Below are positions 38,972-49,384 of a stretch of DNA of 64,000 nt, in pieces (positions within the stretch are counted from its first letter, which is position 1; each line of letters opens with the position of its first letter). The stretch covers positions 213,335 to 277,334 of the forward strand of contig JAYKAV010001000.1 of assembly GCA_035582835.1 (NCBI GenBank), in the 5' to 3' direction. The position numbers and the translations under genes are program-made. A model generated the notes under the pieces. The model had not been told where the DNA came from. It did not search any database and saw only the letters and a list, made by a program, of their open reading frames with translations. Origin of the DNA: Phoebastria nigripes. Taxonomy: Eukaryota; Chordata; Aves; Procellariiformes; Diomedeidae.

Positions 38972-41900
38972 AGGAATCTACATTTTTTTCCATTTAGATT
39001 TTGTAGTAACCTCCAAAGTGACAGTAAAATGACATAAATTCACATAGTGGCATGGCAGTCAGTGGAACACAGTAAACATTCACTAGTTGGGATCAAGTCA
39101 GTTAAAGATGAAATTCTTTTCCTGGACTGTACGCAGTTTTCCCATCAGCCCAACTTACACTTTGCCTGAAGAATGTGTACCAGCCAAAGCACTGGATCTA
39201 TGAGTTTAGCACGGGCCTTCTCNAAAAAGGAGAAGATACACCATTTTTTTTTAAAGAAGAAAACACAACAAAACTAGAAGTAACCTACTTGCAATCACCA
39301 AGAAAATGCATGATAATCACAGTTAACAAAGGGAGATGTACTAATCACCATACATACTCAATTTCAGATTATCTAAACGTATCATTTTCAATCTCCTGAC
39401 GACAAACAACCACATCATTCTACTTATTTCCAGTCCAATCTGAAGAGGTATTAATTGTGAGATTCATACTTCATTAATAAAAAGATCTTGGCTAAACAAA
39501 ATACTAATTTTGTAGGCTGTAAAATAGTGCTGGACCTCAGATTGCAGAAGCAGGTTTGGTCAGACTATGGCTTTAGCTTTGCATCATCAAACACTCAGGC
39601 TAAAAATGTAAGTCTTGAACGCAAAATGTATTTACTAGCAAAATCTGTAGGGTTAACTAAGATCAATTCAAGAGCACAACTCCTAAAGACTTTAAAAAGT
39701 TCCTATTACACCAGTGTGCACAAAGATGACATAAATTTAAAAATGTAGGTCATTCATTATTAGCAATGTTTATATTGTATATCATGCACATATTTTATAT
39801 ATGCATAGATTATAATTCAAGCAGAGATAGGTCAACATAGCTTCAAAATTCTTTTCACGGGGAAGATATGGACATGTAAACTGAAAACACTGAGAACACC
39901 TAGGCAAAACGAACATTATCTAAAGAAATGTGAGCATTAGAAACACAGATATCCCATTATCAGTTTTCTAAAGTATATTATAATATGTTTCTAATATGTT
40001 GAATCATTACATTCCATTTTTTCATGAGTGTATGGAAGAGAGTATAAAAGTATAAAAAATGTCTTCCAATTCCCTTTGCAAATCCATGAGGCAGTAAAGC
40101 ACAACTACTGCTTTAGCACCATTCAAAGCACAAGAACTGCAGTCATTATGTACCTTCTGGGTAAAGGCACTACAAAAACAGAAGGAAAATGGGAAACAAA
40201 CTTTTTTTTTTAAAATATTTCTATGCCGTGACAGGAAATAACTGTATTTTCCTTCCCCAACTCAGAGCCAAGATTAGAATGGAAATGGGAGAGATGAGCT
40301 CTAGAGCTAGAAGTTTTGCTGTCAATGCAAGACACCTTTTGGCAGTATCCTCTTGCTCTCTGGGTTCTGACTAATATGTTTTGAATGAGATAAAAGTGCC
40401 TCCATTTGCATTCAGTTCAACCAACAAGAGCAATTGACTACAGAAGAGAATTGCTTTGCCAATGGCACATTGCACATAAGCTGAGTGAAAACGCAAATCT
40501 CTGTGCCAGAGGAAATTTTGAAATTTTCCATTGCTCTTTCATATATTGCATTTTTTTTTTTTATCAAATAATGCCCAAATAATTCCAAATTGCAATGTTC
40601 ACTCTGATTTGTAGAACTGAGCTGAAACACTTGGTTTTTAGTCAGTAGAATATTGAACTGTATTCTTCATGGTGACATATAGCTTGATAGGAGTTGTGGC
40701 AGGTGAGCCTGATGTTCACATTCACACTATAGTCAACATCCCTTATGGGAGACTGCATCTCCTATAATTTATTCAGCAGTCATTTAACTCCTACAGGCCA
40801 TTACATGGCTTTACCTTACAAAGTCCAAAATACATCAAAGATACACTATTTTTGCCAAGAAGCTGAACAAACAGAACAAAATGGGAGTTTAACCTACACT
40901 TCTAGAAGACAATTTCAAATCACACGAAATGAAATGTTATTCAAAATCAGAAACCTAAACTATTATACTTTAGATCAAACTCATACAAAATTAAACAGAT
41001 TTTGTTTTAATAAAACAGAGATATTTACCATGGAAAGCTTTAGCTTTGTAAAAATTGCACTTTTTAGTGAAAAAGCATTTGACCTTAATTTTAATTAGCT
41101 CAAATAATTGTATCTCAGCAAAAACATGGTAAAATGGGAAGAGTTAGACACTGCTTTGCTAATTCTTATCACTTANAAAAATTTCACAGTATTTGCTGCA
41201 TCTTTATTAAATAAGAAATTCTTGGACTTGAATAACAAATGAATCTTAACCTCTGCTTTAAAAAGGCTTTACTGTTCAAGATTGCAATGGAAATACAAAC
41301 CCTACCTGCTCAAAAATAGAAGCTGAAAACACATTAGAAATGGTCTTTCAGAATCTAAAACTGTATGTTAATAATGATTGGAGGGGGGGGGGCATCATCT
41401 TTAACACTTGTGAGATAAACTGATGTATATTTCACCTAAATTTAGAAATATCTATCTTTGTTTTTCTCCAGAGACCTTTTTTTACTGTAAAACTGTTCTC
41501 TAAGTACTCCATAAAGTGCTGTAACAATCAGAAAGAATCAGAAAAAAAAAACTTACACTAGGCTAAAATGGCTACAAACGATTCTCGACAAAGGCAAAAC
41601 TTGTTATAGCCTTGGACAATGAGAAGCAAGCAGATCAAGAAAAAGAACCCACTCATATAGGCTGCTAGATAGCAACAGAAGACAAGCGAGCAATGGAAGG
41701 CTTGTCTGAATGGGGACTCTACTGCAAGGGATAAGCAAAAGGGAAAAAAAAAAGAACAAAACCAACAGAAAAGGCTAAAGCAGTGCAAGAATGTAAGGGG
41801 GAAGATCCTGGGGGCTACAGATATTTTGACTTAAGCCTAAAAAGCATTCTGTGATGAGGAACTTGAGACAGGGAGGGGCAAGGTAGAAAACAGGTTTCAA

Positions 41901-43219
41901 AATCTCTTTATTATGGTTTGCTCTGTGCTTCAAATAAGATACGGCAATGCAGAAGCAAGCTAGACATTTGCTAAATAGTTTGAAAGTGCTGGTAATGATG
42001 ACCAGTGTATCTTACTGCACAAAAGCTCGTTATGTGGCTTGTCATTACTGGGACTGGTTCCTGAGGTAACCCAAACTCATATTCTTCAGGACCTCCAGAG
42101 GAGGGCATCCTCAGGAAAAGAAAATGTTCACGCCACAGCAGCTCAGGGAGAGGGTGACTGGAGAAGGGTCAGCGCAGATCAAGTGGGGAGAAGGCCAAAT
42201 GTACCACCATGTCCCACCTTGCACAAATCACCCAGAAACCTGTGCCCAACGCGATGCCAAAGAGGCAAAGAATAAAAAAGAAACTAGTAGAGTATGAAAT
42301 GAATACTTAAATAGGGTTTGTATGTGATGTATATAAGTGTATATAAGGAAGTTGGGATTGGCACTTGGTGCTGAGCATCAGACCTGTTGCACCCTGCTGC
42401 TTTCCGACTAGGTCAAGGTATCCGAGTGAAGAGAAGAGGTACCGTTTCAGCGCACTGCAGAAGTTATTCAGAAGCTGGTGGCGTGGAAGGGAATTGAGGA
42501 CACAACAATGAACTTCCAGTTTGGAAGAAAAAAGAAAAAAACTTGGAAAAACTAATCCTGAGTATGTGGGATGTGAGGAAGTGTAAGGGTGGCAGTTCTT
42601 TTTGCTCTCTATTCCAGGGATCAAAATGACTTCAGAGATTGCCTCCAAAGGACAGTTTCTTAAAAGCGAAACCCAGTGGCCAGACTGAGAAGAAAGGGGG
42701 AAAATAGAGATTATAAACCAAACAAAATAAAAACCCAAGCACATCATCTGCCTTTGGTTGTAACTCATTTCTTTCCTGAGAAATAAACTTCAAATTATCA
42801 AATATGAATAATGAAAAGAAGGTCACGAAGAGCGACTGAATTCAGAAGTGGTCCTCAAGGTTAGATTACATCCCTTTGTCTTGAACAAAAAACCAAACAA
42901 AAGCACTAAAACAATCCTTAAGTTTCTAAAGAATATTTTAGAAACTGCAAGTCACTGGTTTTTTTTACAAAAAAAAAAAGCATTTGCAGTAGGAATTAAC
43001 ACATTCTTGAACATAATAAACAGCAAAGGGTTTGGTACTGATTTTTAGCACCTATAGTTGACTGCAAGAGCTAAAGTACAGTATTTTTAAAAGCAGAACG
43101 TATTTGCTAAGTCACAAGTTTCCTCATTTGATTTGCAGATGGGGACCTCTATTGGTATAAAATAATTACGAAAAAAATGACACCTAGAAACAGACCCATT
43201 GGCTCCCACGAAAATCACA
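38972..43219. other. AT-rich DNA, no gene seen
   Basis: The longest frames (40745-41098 plus; 42307-42768 minus, 153 codons by any start) lack domains or splice context. A G10 run lies at 41383-41392 and T/A runs lie around 40550. The segment 42060-42500 is GC-richer and includes GTGTATATAAGG at about 42337-42348, possibly a decayed LTR promoter, but ends and TSD cannot be found. Confidence 0.5.
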
Positions 43220-43326
43220 TGGGCCAAATTCTGATTTTCATTACGTCAATATTAACCTATACTCATTTCAATTAAAATCGCAGGAATCGGCCCAATCAAA
43301 GGTAATTAATATAAGAATTTGGCCCA
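43220..43326. mobile_element. MITE-like palindromic element with perfect 13-bp terminal inverted repeats
   Basis: TGGGCCAAATTCT at 43220-43232 is the exact reverse complement of AGAATTTGGCCCA at 43314-43326. Internally, TATACTCATTTCAATTAAAATCGC is followed by GGAATCGGCCCAATC, matching the general style of old palindromic repeats in birds and other sauropsids. It has no coding capacity. No clear target-site duplication is seen, as expected for an ancient nonautonomous copy. Its assignment to a DNA-transposon superfamily is unknown. Confidence 0.6.
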
Positions 43327-44287
43327 ATTATGAAAGACATCAAGTATTCTTCTAAAAAGAAAAAATGCTACAAAGGAGAACTAATATACTTTGACGTTAC
43401 CCTTCTCGTACTTACGCCTGGGGGCTCTTCTGTGCGTGTGCCTTGCGTGTATTTTTACCACAACCTTCGTGTAACCACGCAGTATTCTAGCTTTGGACTG
43501 ACATATCCCTGTGTTGGGCAGGATTTTCAATCCTTCATGACTATCTATTTGTCACTGCAGGTGAGTGGTAGCACTCAGGCTGATCCCCAGCCACTTTCAC
43601 AGTTACTTATCTGTCTTTATGGATTCTTCCTGTGTGTCAAGTTGGTGCATAACAGCATTACTGTCAGGGTGACAAAATTGTCCCCAGAGTGTCACAAATG
43701 ATTCCCTAGCCTTATGGCTGCAAGCAGGTAGTAACACATCGACACTGCCTTTCTAAGCTCATCTTTCTCCAGTCCTGCCACCCACCCATTATTCTGTACG
43801 CACATGCACACATTCCCCAATACGTATGTAATTCTCAGTTAAGAATTAAGACAGTTCTAATTTTGGTCCTTTAAAATTACCATGAAAAATGAGCAGAGGT
43901 TGTTTTCAGGGTGAAATCTTTTTCTCTGAAAAGTCTGTTCCTCTGCCTTATTTTTAAATAATAAGAGTTTGGGGGGAAGAAAACACTGCAGAATTCCTGT
44001 TTTCTAAATACAGAAACCATGATTACGAATTCAAAATAGCGGCGAAGATAGCTGTACATACTGAATTTTGTTGAATTCTATATGCCATCCAAGCTCTTAG
44101 CTTCTTGATGTGTTTCTACCATGCAAAGTCTGTTTTTTTCTTCCTATAATTTTGTTGCGTTTTTTACTTAATTGTATTCTGCATGCAGTAACACCTTTTT
44201 TAAAATAACATTTTCTCCAGTTCAACGCTGGGTGTGAATCTGTGATAAATTAAAAATCTTATTCAACAAGGGCTGCTTTAAATACTT
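43327..44287. other. Unique DNA, no gene seen
   Basis: A frame of up to 123 codons (43330-43701) begins in a lysine-rich low-complexity stretch and has no recognisable domain. It is treated as chance. Confidence 0.55.
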
Positions 44288-44303
44288 CCCCCCGCCCGCC
44301 CCC
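44288..44303 (-). other. C-rich tract (quadruplex-capable on the minus strand)
   Basis: C6-G-C3-G-C5 on the plus strand gives closely spaced G runs on the minus strand. The internal loops are short enough for a quadruplex or an i-motif on the plus strand. Confidence 0.6.
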
Positions 44304-44635
44304 AATGTAAAATCATTCCAAGGAGAAAAAAAAAAAATCCATCAAGTTGAAACAATTTATATGTTATTTGGAGAAGGCTGAGAATCTTGATGAATATATA
44401 AAAAAAAGAATGCTTCAGCAGCAAAGCTTGCTCAATAATCTAAAAACTATTTCATGGTCACATAGTACAATCTAGGATTTCGATGATTCTTACACGAACC
44501 ATGTTTTATGTAAATAAGTTTTCCTTTGTTTAAGTCCACTGTACTTCAGTTCTTCAAAATGCCTTCAAGGTAAGTGTTTCCAGACAATGCCAGCTGACAG
44601 GACTCCATGAAGGAAGAGTCCCCTGTGGTCTTGTG

Positions 44636-44790
44636 CTTCCATCACCTTGCTAAAACAGCTCACCTCCCCGTGCCTCAGTTTCCCTACCTGTGAACTGAAG
44701 AATGTTATACCTATTTCTTATAAAGATGCCGAACAAACTGCAGAGTAGTAAAACTAGTCAACATTAAATGTACCTTGAGATAAAATAAAA
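44636..44790 (+). mobile_element. MIR-type SINE relic
   Basis: CACCTCCCCGTGCCTCAGTTTCCCTACCTGTGAA at 44661-44694 is a close match to the conserved MIR core (CTCTGTGCCTCAGTTTCC...CATCTGTAAAATG), and ATACCTATTTCTTATAAAG continues in the expected order. This is the clearest MIR copy in the window. Boundaries are approximate. Confidence 0.75.
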
Positions 44791-44825
44791 GCCTTTTGTT
44801 TGGAAGATGAACCTTTAAAGAACGA

Positions 44826-44841
44826 GGGGTGGGTGGGTGGG
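44826..44841 (+). other. G-quadruplex motif with single-base loops
   Basis: GGGG-T-GGG-T-GGG-T-GGG has three one-base T loops, the pattern known to give very stable parallel quadruplexes. It lies about 40-50 bases after the MIR relic. Confidence 0.85.
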
Positions 44842-45960
44842 TGTGAAACGTATGGTCAAACTCTGCTGCCTTGAGAAATGCAGCTGGACTAAGGGTGGCT
44901 GATCCTCGTTAACACCGGCACGACCGAGGACAGGAGTGTTCCAGCAAACATGTGTTTGGATGTCCGCGCACACCCTCCCCACCCCTCAGACCATTTGTCC
45001 TTCATCACCTGATGAGCATTCATTGTCTAAGTTTTCAGATAGGTTCAATATGATTTCTGACACTGGAAAAACAAACCTAAAAGCAATTTAGAAATACCTG
45101 CCCGTGAAGTCAAAAGGCAAAATATCTAAAGCTTCTCCTGGAATCTCTGACCTCAGAGGCTGACATGGTTTGATGGGAAATTTAATGTAATAGTCTGAGA
45201 AAGCCAAAAGGCCTATTGTCAGCAATGAAGTCTGAAAGTTAGCAGAATTAATATAACTGTACAATGGAAGTGCCCTCGAGGGACAAGGCTGCAGAACCAG
45301 GGCAGAGGGAAAAATGACTTTTGAAGTCATTTCACTATGACATTCTGTCATCACTGCTAAACGGAAATAAAAAATCATCTGAATCACCACATGCTTCAGT
45401 GTGTGTCCCTTCCTTATCTAATATAAAGTAATAACACTGACGTCCCGTGCCCCACCTAAGCTGGGAAGGGGCTCTGCAGGGACTTAGGGAGCTCCATTTT
45501 GAATTGCTAAATGCAATAAGAATAAATGCAAGTGGGAGTCTGTTTAGCAGAGAATGATGTCTGGTCTGTAGCCCATCAAAGCCCAATAAATCTCAATGCT
45601 TCAACGAGAGATGAAAATGGTTATCTCATCATTTCAGTGCCAGGGTGAAATTTTCTCTGAGCCAGAGTATTTTTACAGATGATTTATGTCTGGGAAGGGT
45701 AGTTGTTTAACAAAATGGCAGATAATGATAAATAGAAAGTAAATAGAAACAGCAGCAAGGGAGTGGTTCTTAGTTGCAGCAGTAGAATAAACAATATACT
45801 TACATAAAGTAGATGTCACATGTAAGTGCCATTATTCTAAATCCTATGAGTTATATGTTACTTGGAACATCACATAAAAGACCTGGTAATATGATTTACA
45901 GGATAGGGAATTTAGCATGTATGCAAGGCAAATAAGTATCAAAATTCTTCTTTCTGTTAC
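44842..45960. other. Unique DNA, no gene seen
   Basis: Short overlapping minus-strand frames (45088-45586) have no support. No repeat was recognised. Confidence 0.55.
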
Positions 45961-46010
45961 ACCTGTGTTAATCCCACTTCACTGAAATTACTCTGGATTT
46001 ACAATTGTAT
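45961..46010. repeat. Fragment of palindromic amniote repeat
   Basis: TTAATCCCACTTCACTGAAATTACTCTGGATTTACAATTGTA (split across about 45967-46008) follows the internal order of the same old palindromic family as 17393-17527: TAACTCCATTG, then TGGAGTTACTCC, then GATTTACAC. It is diverged but collinear. Confidence 0.4.
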
Positions 46011-46229
46011 AATAAACAATAAGTGTCTCTGTGTTCACTGGGTTTAATACATTATTATGTTGAAATGAGAGGGATCAGGAGATGGGCTAATTTTGCTGTC
46101 CCTACAAGTTTATTTTTAAACACAATACTTACATTGACTGTGTGCTAAAATACAAATACTTTTACAGAAAAGGGAACGACAGATACACACACTATCTGGA
46201 CATGTTTTTTATAAAGTCATCTGAAAATA

Positions 46230-46233
<4 letters not shown>
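46011..46233. other. AT-rich DNA, nothing seen
   Basis: No feature recognised. Confidence 0.5.

Positions 46234-46276
<43 letters not shown>
46234..46276. repeat. Poly(T) run of 43 bases
   Basis: An uninterrupted T43. No retrogene body in reverse orientation and no target-site duplication was found beside it. Exact length is likely unreliable in the assembly. Confidence 0.9.
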
Positions 46277-46281
<5 letters not shown>

Positions 46282-46499
46282 CTTAGTTTGGATGATATGA
46301 TAAAACGAATATTCATGGAGTTAATGATGAGAAGGAAAAAACAGTAAAAAGCAAACAAAGCTGCCTTTTCGAGTGTTTTGAATTAGAGATACTGTAAACA
46401 ATGTCAAACTGGAGATAGAGNTTTGAGGTCAGGGTGCTTGGTTTGGGTTTCTTTTTCTTTTTATGCATTTTTCCTGTGGCTGTACACAAAGGAAAAAAA

Positions 46500-47260
46500 A
46501 ATCTAATTACAGTTTTAAATGCCCAAAATGCCATGTCCACCAAAAGCCCGATGCTCATTAGTACTAGTAATTAACTTTACAACTGTCAACACAAACACCA
46601 CGCAGGCTGACAGATAGATAGTAGCTCTGAGGGTGCTAATAAATCCGGAAATAATAACTTGACACGCAGATGCACAAAAGGATGCAGGTGATAAAGAAAT
46701 GTTGACATCAAATCTAATTATCTTCGAAACGGCCAACTACTGCACAATCCACAGTAATGCACTGTTATTGCTAGTGATGAGCCCCACTGGAATGGCTCTT
46801 AACCACAGCATACAACTGAGCTTTTACAGCCCCTTGTCATATCTAGTGAGGACAATATCAAAAAGGAAATTATGAGTGTCATGACCCCTCCAAGTCAAAA
46901 ATCCAGTGATGAATATAGGCTCAGCAAGGCATAGCAGATTACCCCCTTACGAGTTTTAAAGCCAGGATGATATATGACATTTTTATCAGGCACTTTCTCA
47001 GGAATGTCACCAAGAGGGAAAATAAAGGCCCTGAAAAGAGACGACTAGGTGAATTATGCAACTGTAATTGCCGATCATAACCTGATATGAGCTGAAATTG
47101 CTCTGTTTTCATATTGAGATAGCATAAAATTGTCGGGAAATGCAATGGCTCCTTAATGTGGCCTAGATGAGTCTAATATTCTGATCATTTTTCACTCAGC
47201 TGCTAGGTAAATAGTGCTGCTTTAACACAACCACCGTGGCCCAGGGCAATCTGGGGGCCC
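46500..47260. promoter_or_regulatory. Candidate conserved noncoding regulatory block C
   Basis: This is the longest block with enhancer-like texture. It has TCTAATTACAG at about 46501, TAGTAATTAAC near 46566, AATCTAATTATC near 46712, GCAACTGTAATTGCC near 47059 and CATATTGAGATAGC near 47111. Complexity is high and simple repeats and recognisable transposons are absent over about 750 bp, in contrast to the poly(T) run just before it. Vertebrate ultraconserved elements near developmental genes look like this. The call cannot be verified without alignment. Confidence 0.38.
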
Positions 47261-48779
47261 AATTTTACACTTGAATTGAGAAAATATGTGTAAACTACAA
47301 TTTTTCATATTTTCTGCATACATAAGAAGATGAAACATCTTTATCATGTGTATTGTCTGGCTGAGCTTATACAAAATATTAGTTTATCTCTCCTACTTTG
47401 GTTTATTCCATAAGCAAAACACATAGATCTAAAGGACAGGCAATATTCTATATACAAAATAGGTCCATCTTTTATGCAGCCTCATATGAAGAATTCTCCC
47501 ATTTTGTTTTTGAAAAGCTGGCAATTAGCAAGTGCAGATTTTGCAAAATAAATTAAAATATTCTAAAATGCTCACACTTTTCGGCAAATCAGTGTGAAAA
47601 AAAACAGAAAACAAAAGGTCACAGAAATACTTATCTGCACAACCTGGTTTAAACAATAACCTCTTGGAGAAAAGAAAGGTGAAGAGCCGTTCTTTATTAC
47701 CATGCTATAAGAGAAATTTATTTTATCAGAAATCTGCTGTATTAAATGGTTCATAAAACATATTTGCTTAAAAACCAGCTTGAGTTAAAATAAAAAACAA
47801 AACAAAACAAAACACAAACCCCACTGAAACAAAAAGCATGCTACTACCCATTCTCAGATAATAATCAGCAATAATACCTGGGGCAGAAAGGTCATAAACC
47901 ATACTTCCAAGACAGGAATAATTCATTGTACTACTATGTGTTTAAGAATTAGTTTGATAGAGTCACTATCTAGACTGCGAGATACTGTCTATCAATCTGA
48001 CCTTCTAAAAATGAACCAGCAGACTCCCACTTAGATCAAAACCTCTTCGCTTTTATGATATGCACTGTCTTATTTATGATGAATTTTAGGACCAGGCTTA
48101 TGATGAGCGCAGCATCATTTGCAAAATACATCCGTGTAAAAGTGAAGCAATACAAACTCTTAAATAATTACGTCTGTCTTTCTAAATTTCTAAACATATT
48201 TTTCCCCAAAAGGAACCATGCTGAAATGCAACCTCTTTTTGCTCATTTGCTTAAGAATCAGTTCAGAAATAAGCAAGTACAAAGGAGGTCAAAAGGTTTA
48301 AATTTCTTTGTTTGCATTTATGTTATCTGTTCTTAGTTCCTATATATCCACCTTATCTAGGTGCTCCAACACTAATTGCAAAGCAGCACTGACTAGCAGT
48401 AATAACTAGCACTTGGAAAAACCCCGCGTGTTGCTGGTTACTGCAGATAAGAGTCCCTTAAAGTTGGCTATATCTGCATCAACTTGCTTCCTGCTCCCTT
48501 TTACATTTTATGCTTTCTAAAGGCTGAGATTTTGTACTAAATAACGCAGCAAAGTGTGATACCTTGCTCTACAGAGAGGCTTCAAGCACAGCAGATTTCC
48601 AAAGGCTTCGGGGTGTGGGATATACGGTACTGAAAATAACACTGTGATACTTTAGTAATCACACGAGTCTTTGTAAAATATTTCACTGGATAAAACAGAA
48701 CAGGACTGAAATATAGTTCCTAGCAATTAAGACTGTGCGATCCTAAACATAGAGTTGTTCAGATCTCAAAAGAATTTAA
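47261..48779. other. AT-rich DNA, no gene seen
   Basis: Includes an (AAAAC)n tract at 47792-47814. Frames are short and unsupported. Confidence 0.6.
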
Positions 48780-48990
48780 AATTGTAGACCCATCCATAAT
48801 TATTACATTACCACTAACCCTATTATGAACAGTCTTTATGTAATTAACATACCAGCAGGGAATTTAAGAGGTACTTGGCATTAATTTTCAATCCCTATTC
48901 TCCATGAGTTTGGTACTCAATTGTAGTGATAAACAGAAGACACATGGTTATGATTATGCATTTTCTGTAAAGGTTATGCATCACAGCAGA
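48780..48990. promoter_or_regulatory. Candidate conserved noncoding regulatory block E
   Basis: Closely spaced ATAATTATTACATTA, TGTAATTAACATA, GGCATTAATTTTC, GGTTATGATTATGCA and GGTTATGCATCAC motifs, including a duplicated TTATGCAT-like POU/homeodomain string, occur in about 200 bp without a repeat or frame. Inference only. Confidence 0.3.
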
Positions 48991-49115
48991 AAATACCTCG
49001 TAATATAACACAGGCTCACAGTTAGCAAGAAAACATATTTACTGCTATATTTTCATTCCATTGTAGTAATTCAGAAAGTCAAGTGACCAGTTCCCATTTT
49101 TTTCCTTTTTCACAG

Positions 49116-49381
49116 GATCTGTTTACAGAAGACTTTTCCCACAGTCACTGGCACTTAGCAGAAAAATAACTTACAACCTTTATCATTCTCTTACAAAGTC
49201 AACCACGCCGAAACTGTATTTATTTCATCTTCCTGTCTCTGTATCCCCCTTCCGGAGACTCAGCGAAGAGGCTGCAGCTACTGTTGCTAAGCAACTATAC
49301 CACAGCACTGCCTCACCAATTACAGATTTCTCCCATCATTTGCAGCCTCACAAATTTGGGAGCTGGTATAATAATAGGAAG
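49116..49381 (+). other. Open segment after a strong splice-acceptor-like sequence
   Basis: The pyrimidine tract TTTTTTTCCTTTTTCACAG ends at 49115 and is close to an ideal 3' splice site. One frame beginning at 49118 stays open for 88 codons to a TAG at 49382-49384, without an ATG. The segment is less AT-rich than its surroundings and contains an ETS core, an RFX X-box and a CCAAT box. The conceptual peptide is not recognised. It may be an exon of a noncoding RNA, a regulatory element or chance. Confidence 0.15.
49249..49320. promoter_or_regulatory. Cluster: ETS core, RFX X-box palindrome, CCAAT box
   Basis: CTTCCGG (ETS core, minus sense CCGGAAG) is at 49249-49255. The exact palindrome GTTGCT-A-AGCAAC at 49283-49295 is a near-ideal RFX X-box with one-base spacer. 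CCAAT is at 49316-49320, exactly 20 bases after the X-box. RFX and NF-Y sites at such spacing act together in some known promoters (for example MHC class II), though there the CCAAT is in the other orientation relative to the X-box. Confidence 0.45.
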
Positions 49382-49384
49382 TAG

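Noticed and set aside
42307..42768. 153-codon minus-strand frame
   Set aside because: No domain, splice context or conservation signal; runs of this length are expected at an appreciable rate by chance in 64 kb.
43330..43701. 123-codon plus-strand frame
   Set aside because: Starts in a lysine-rich low-complexity stretch; no recognisable domain; such lengths are common by chance here.
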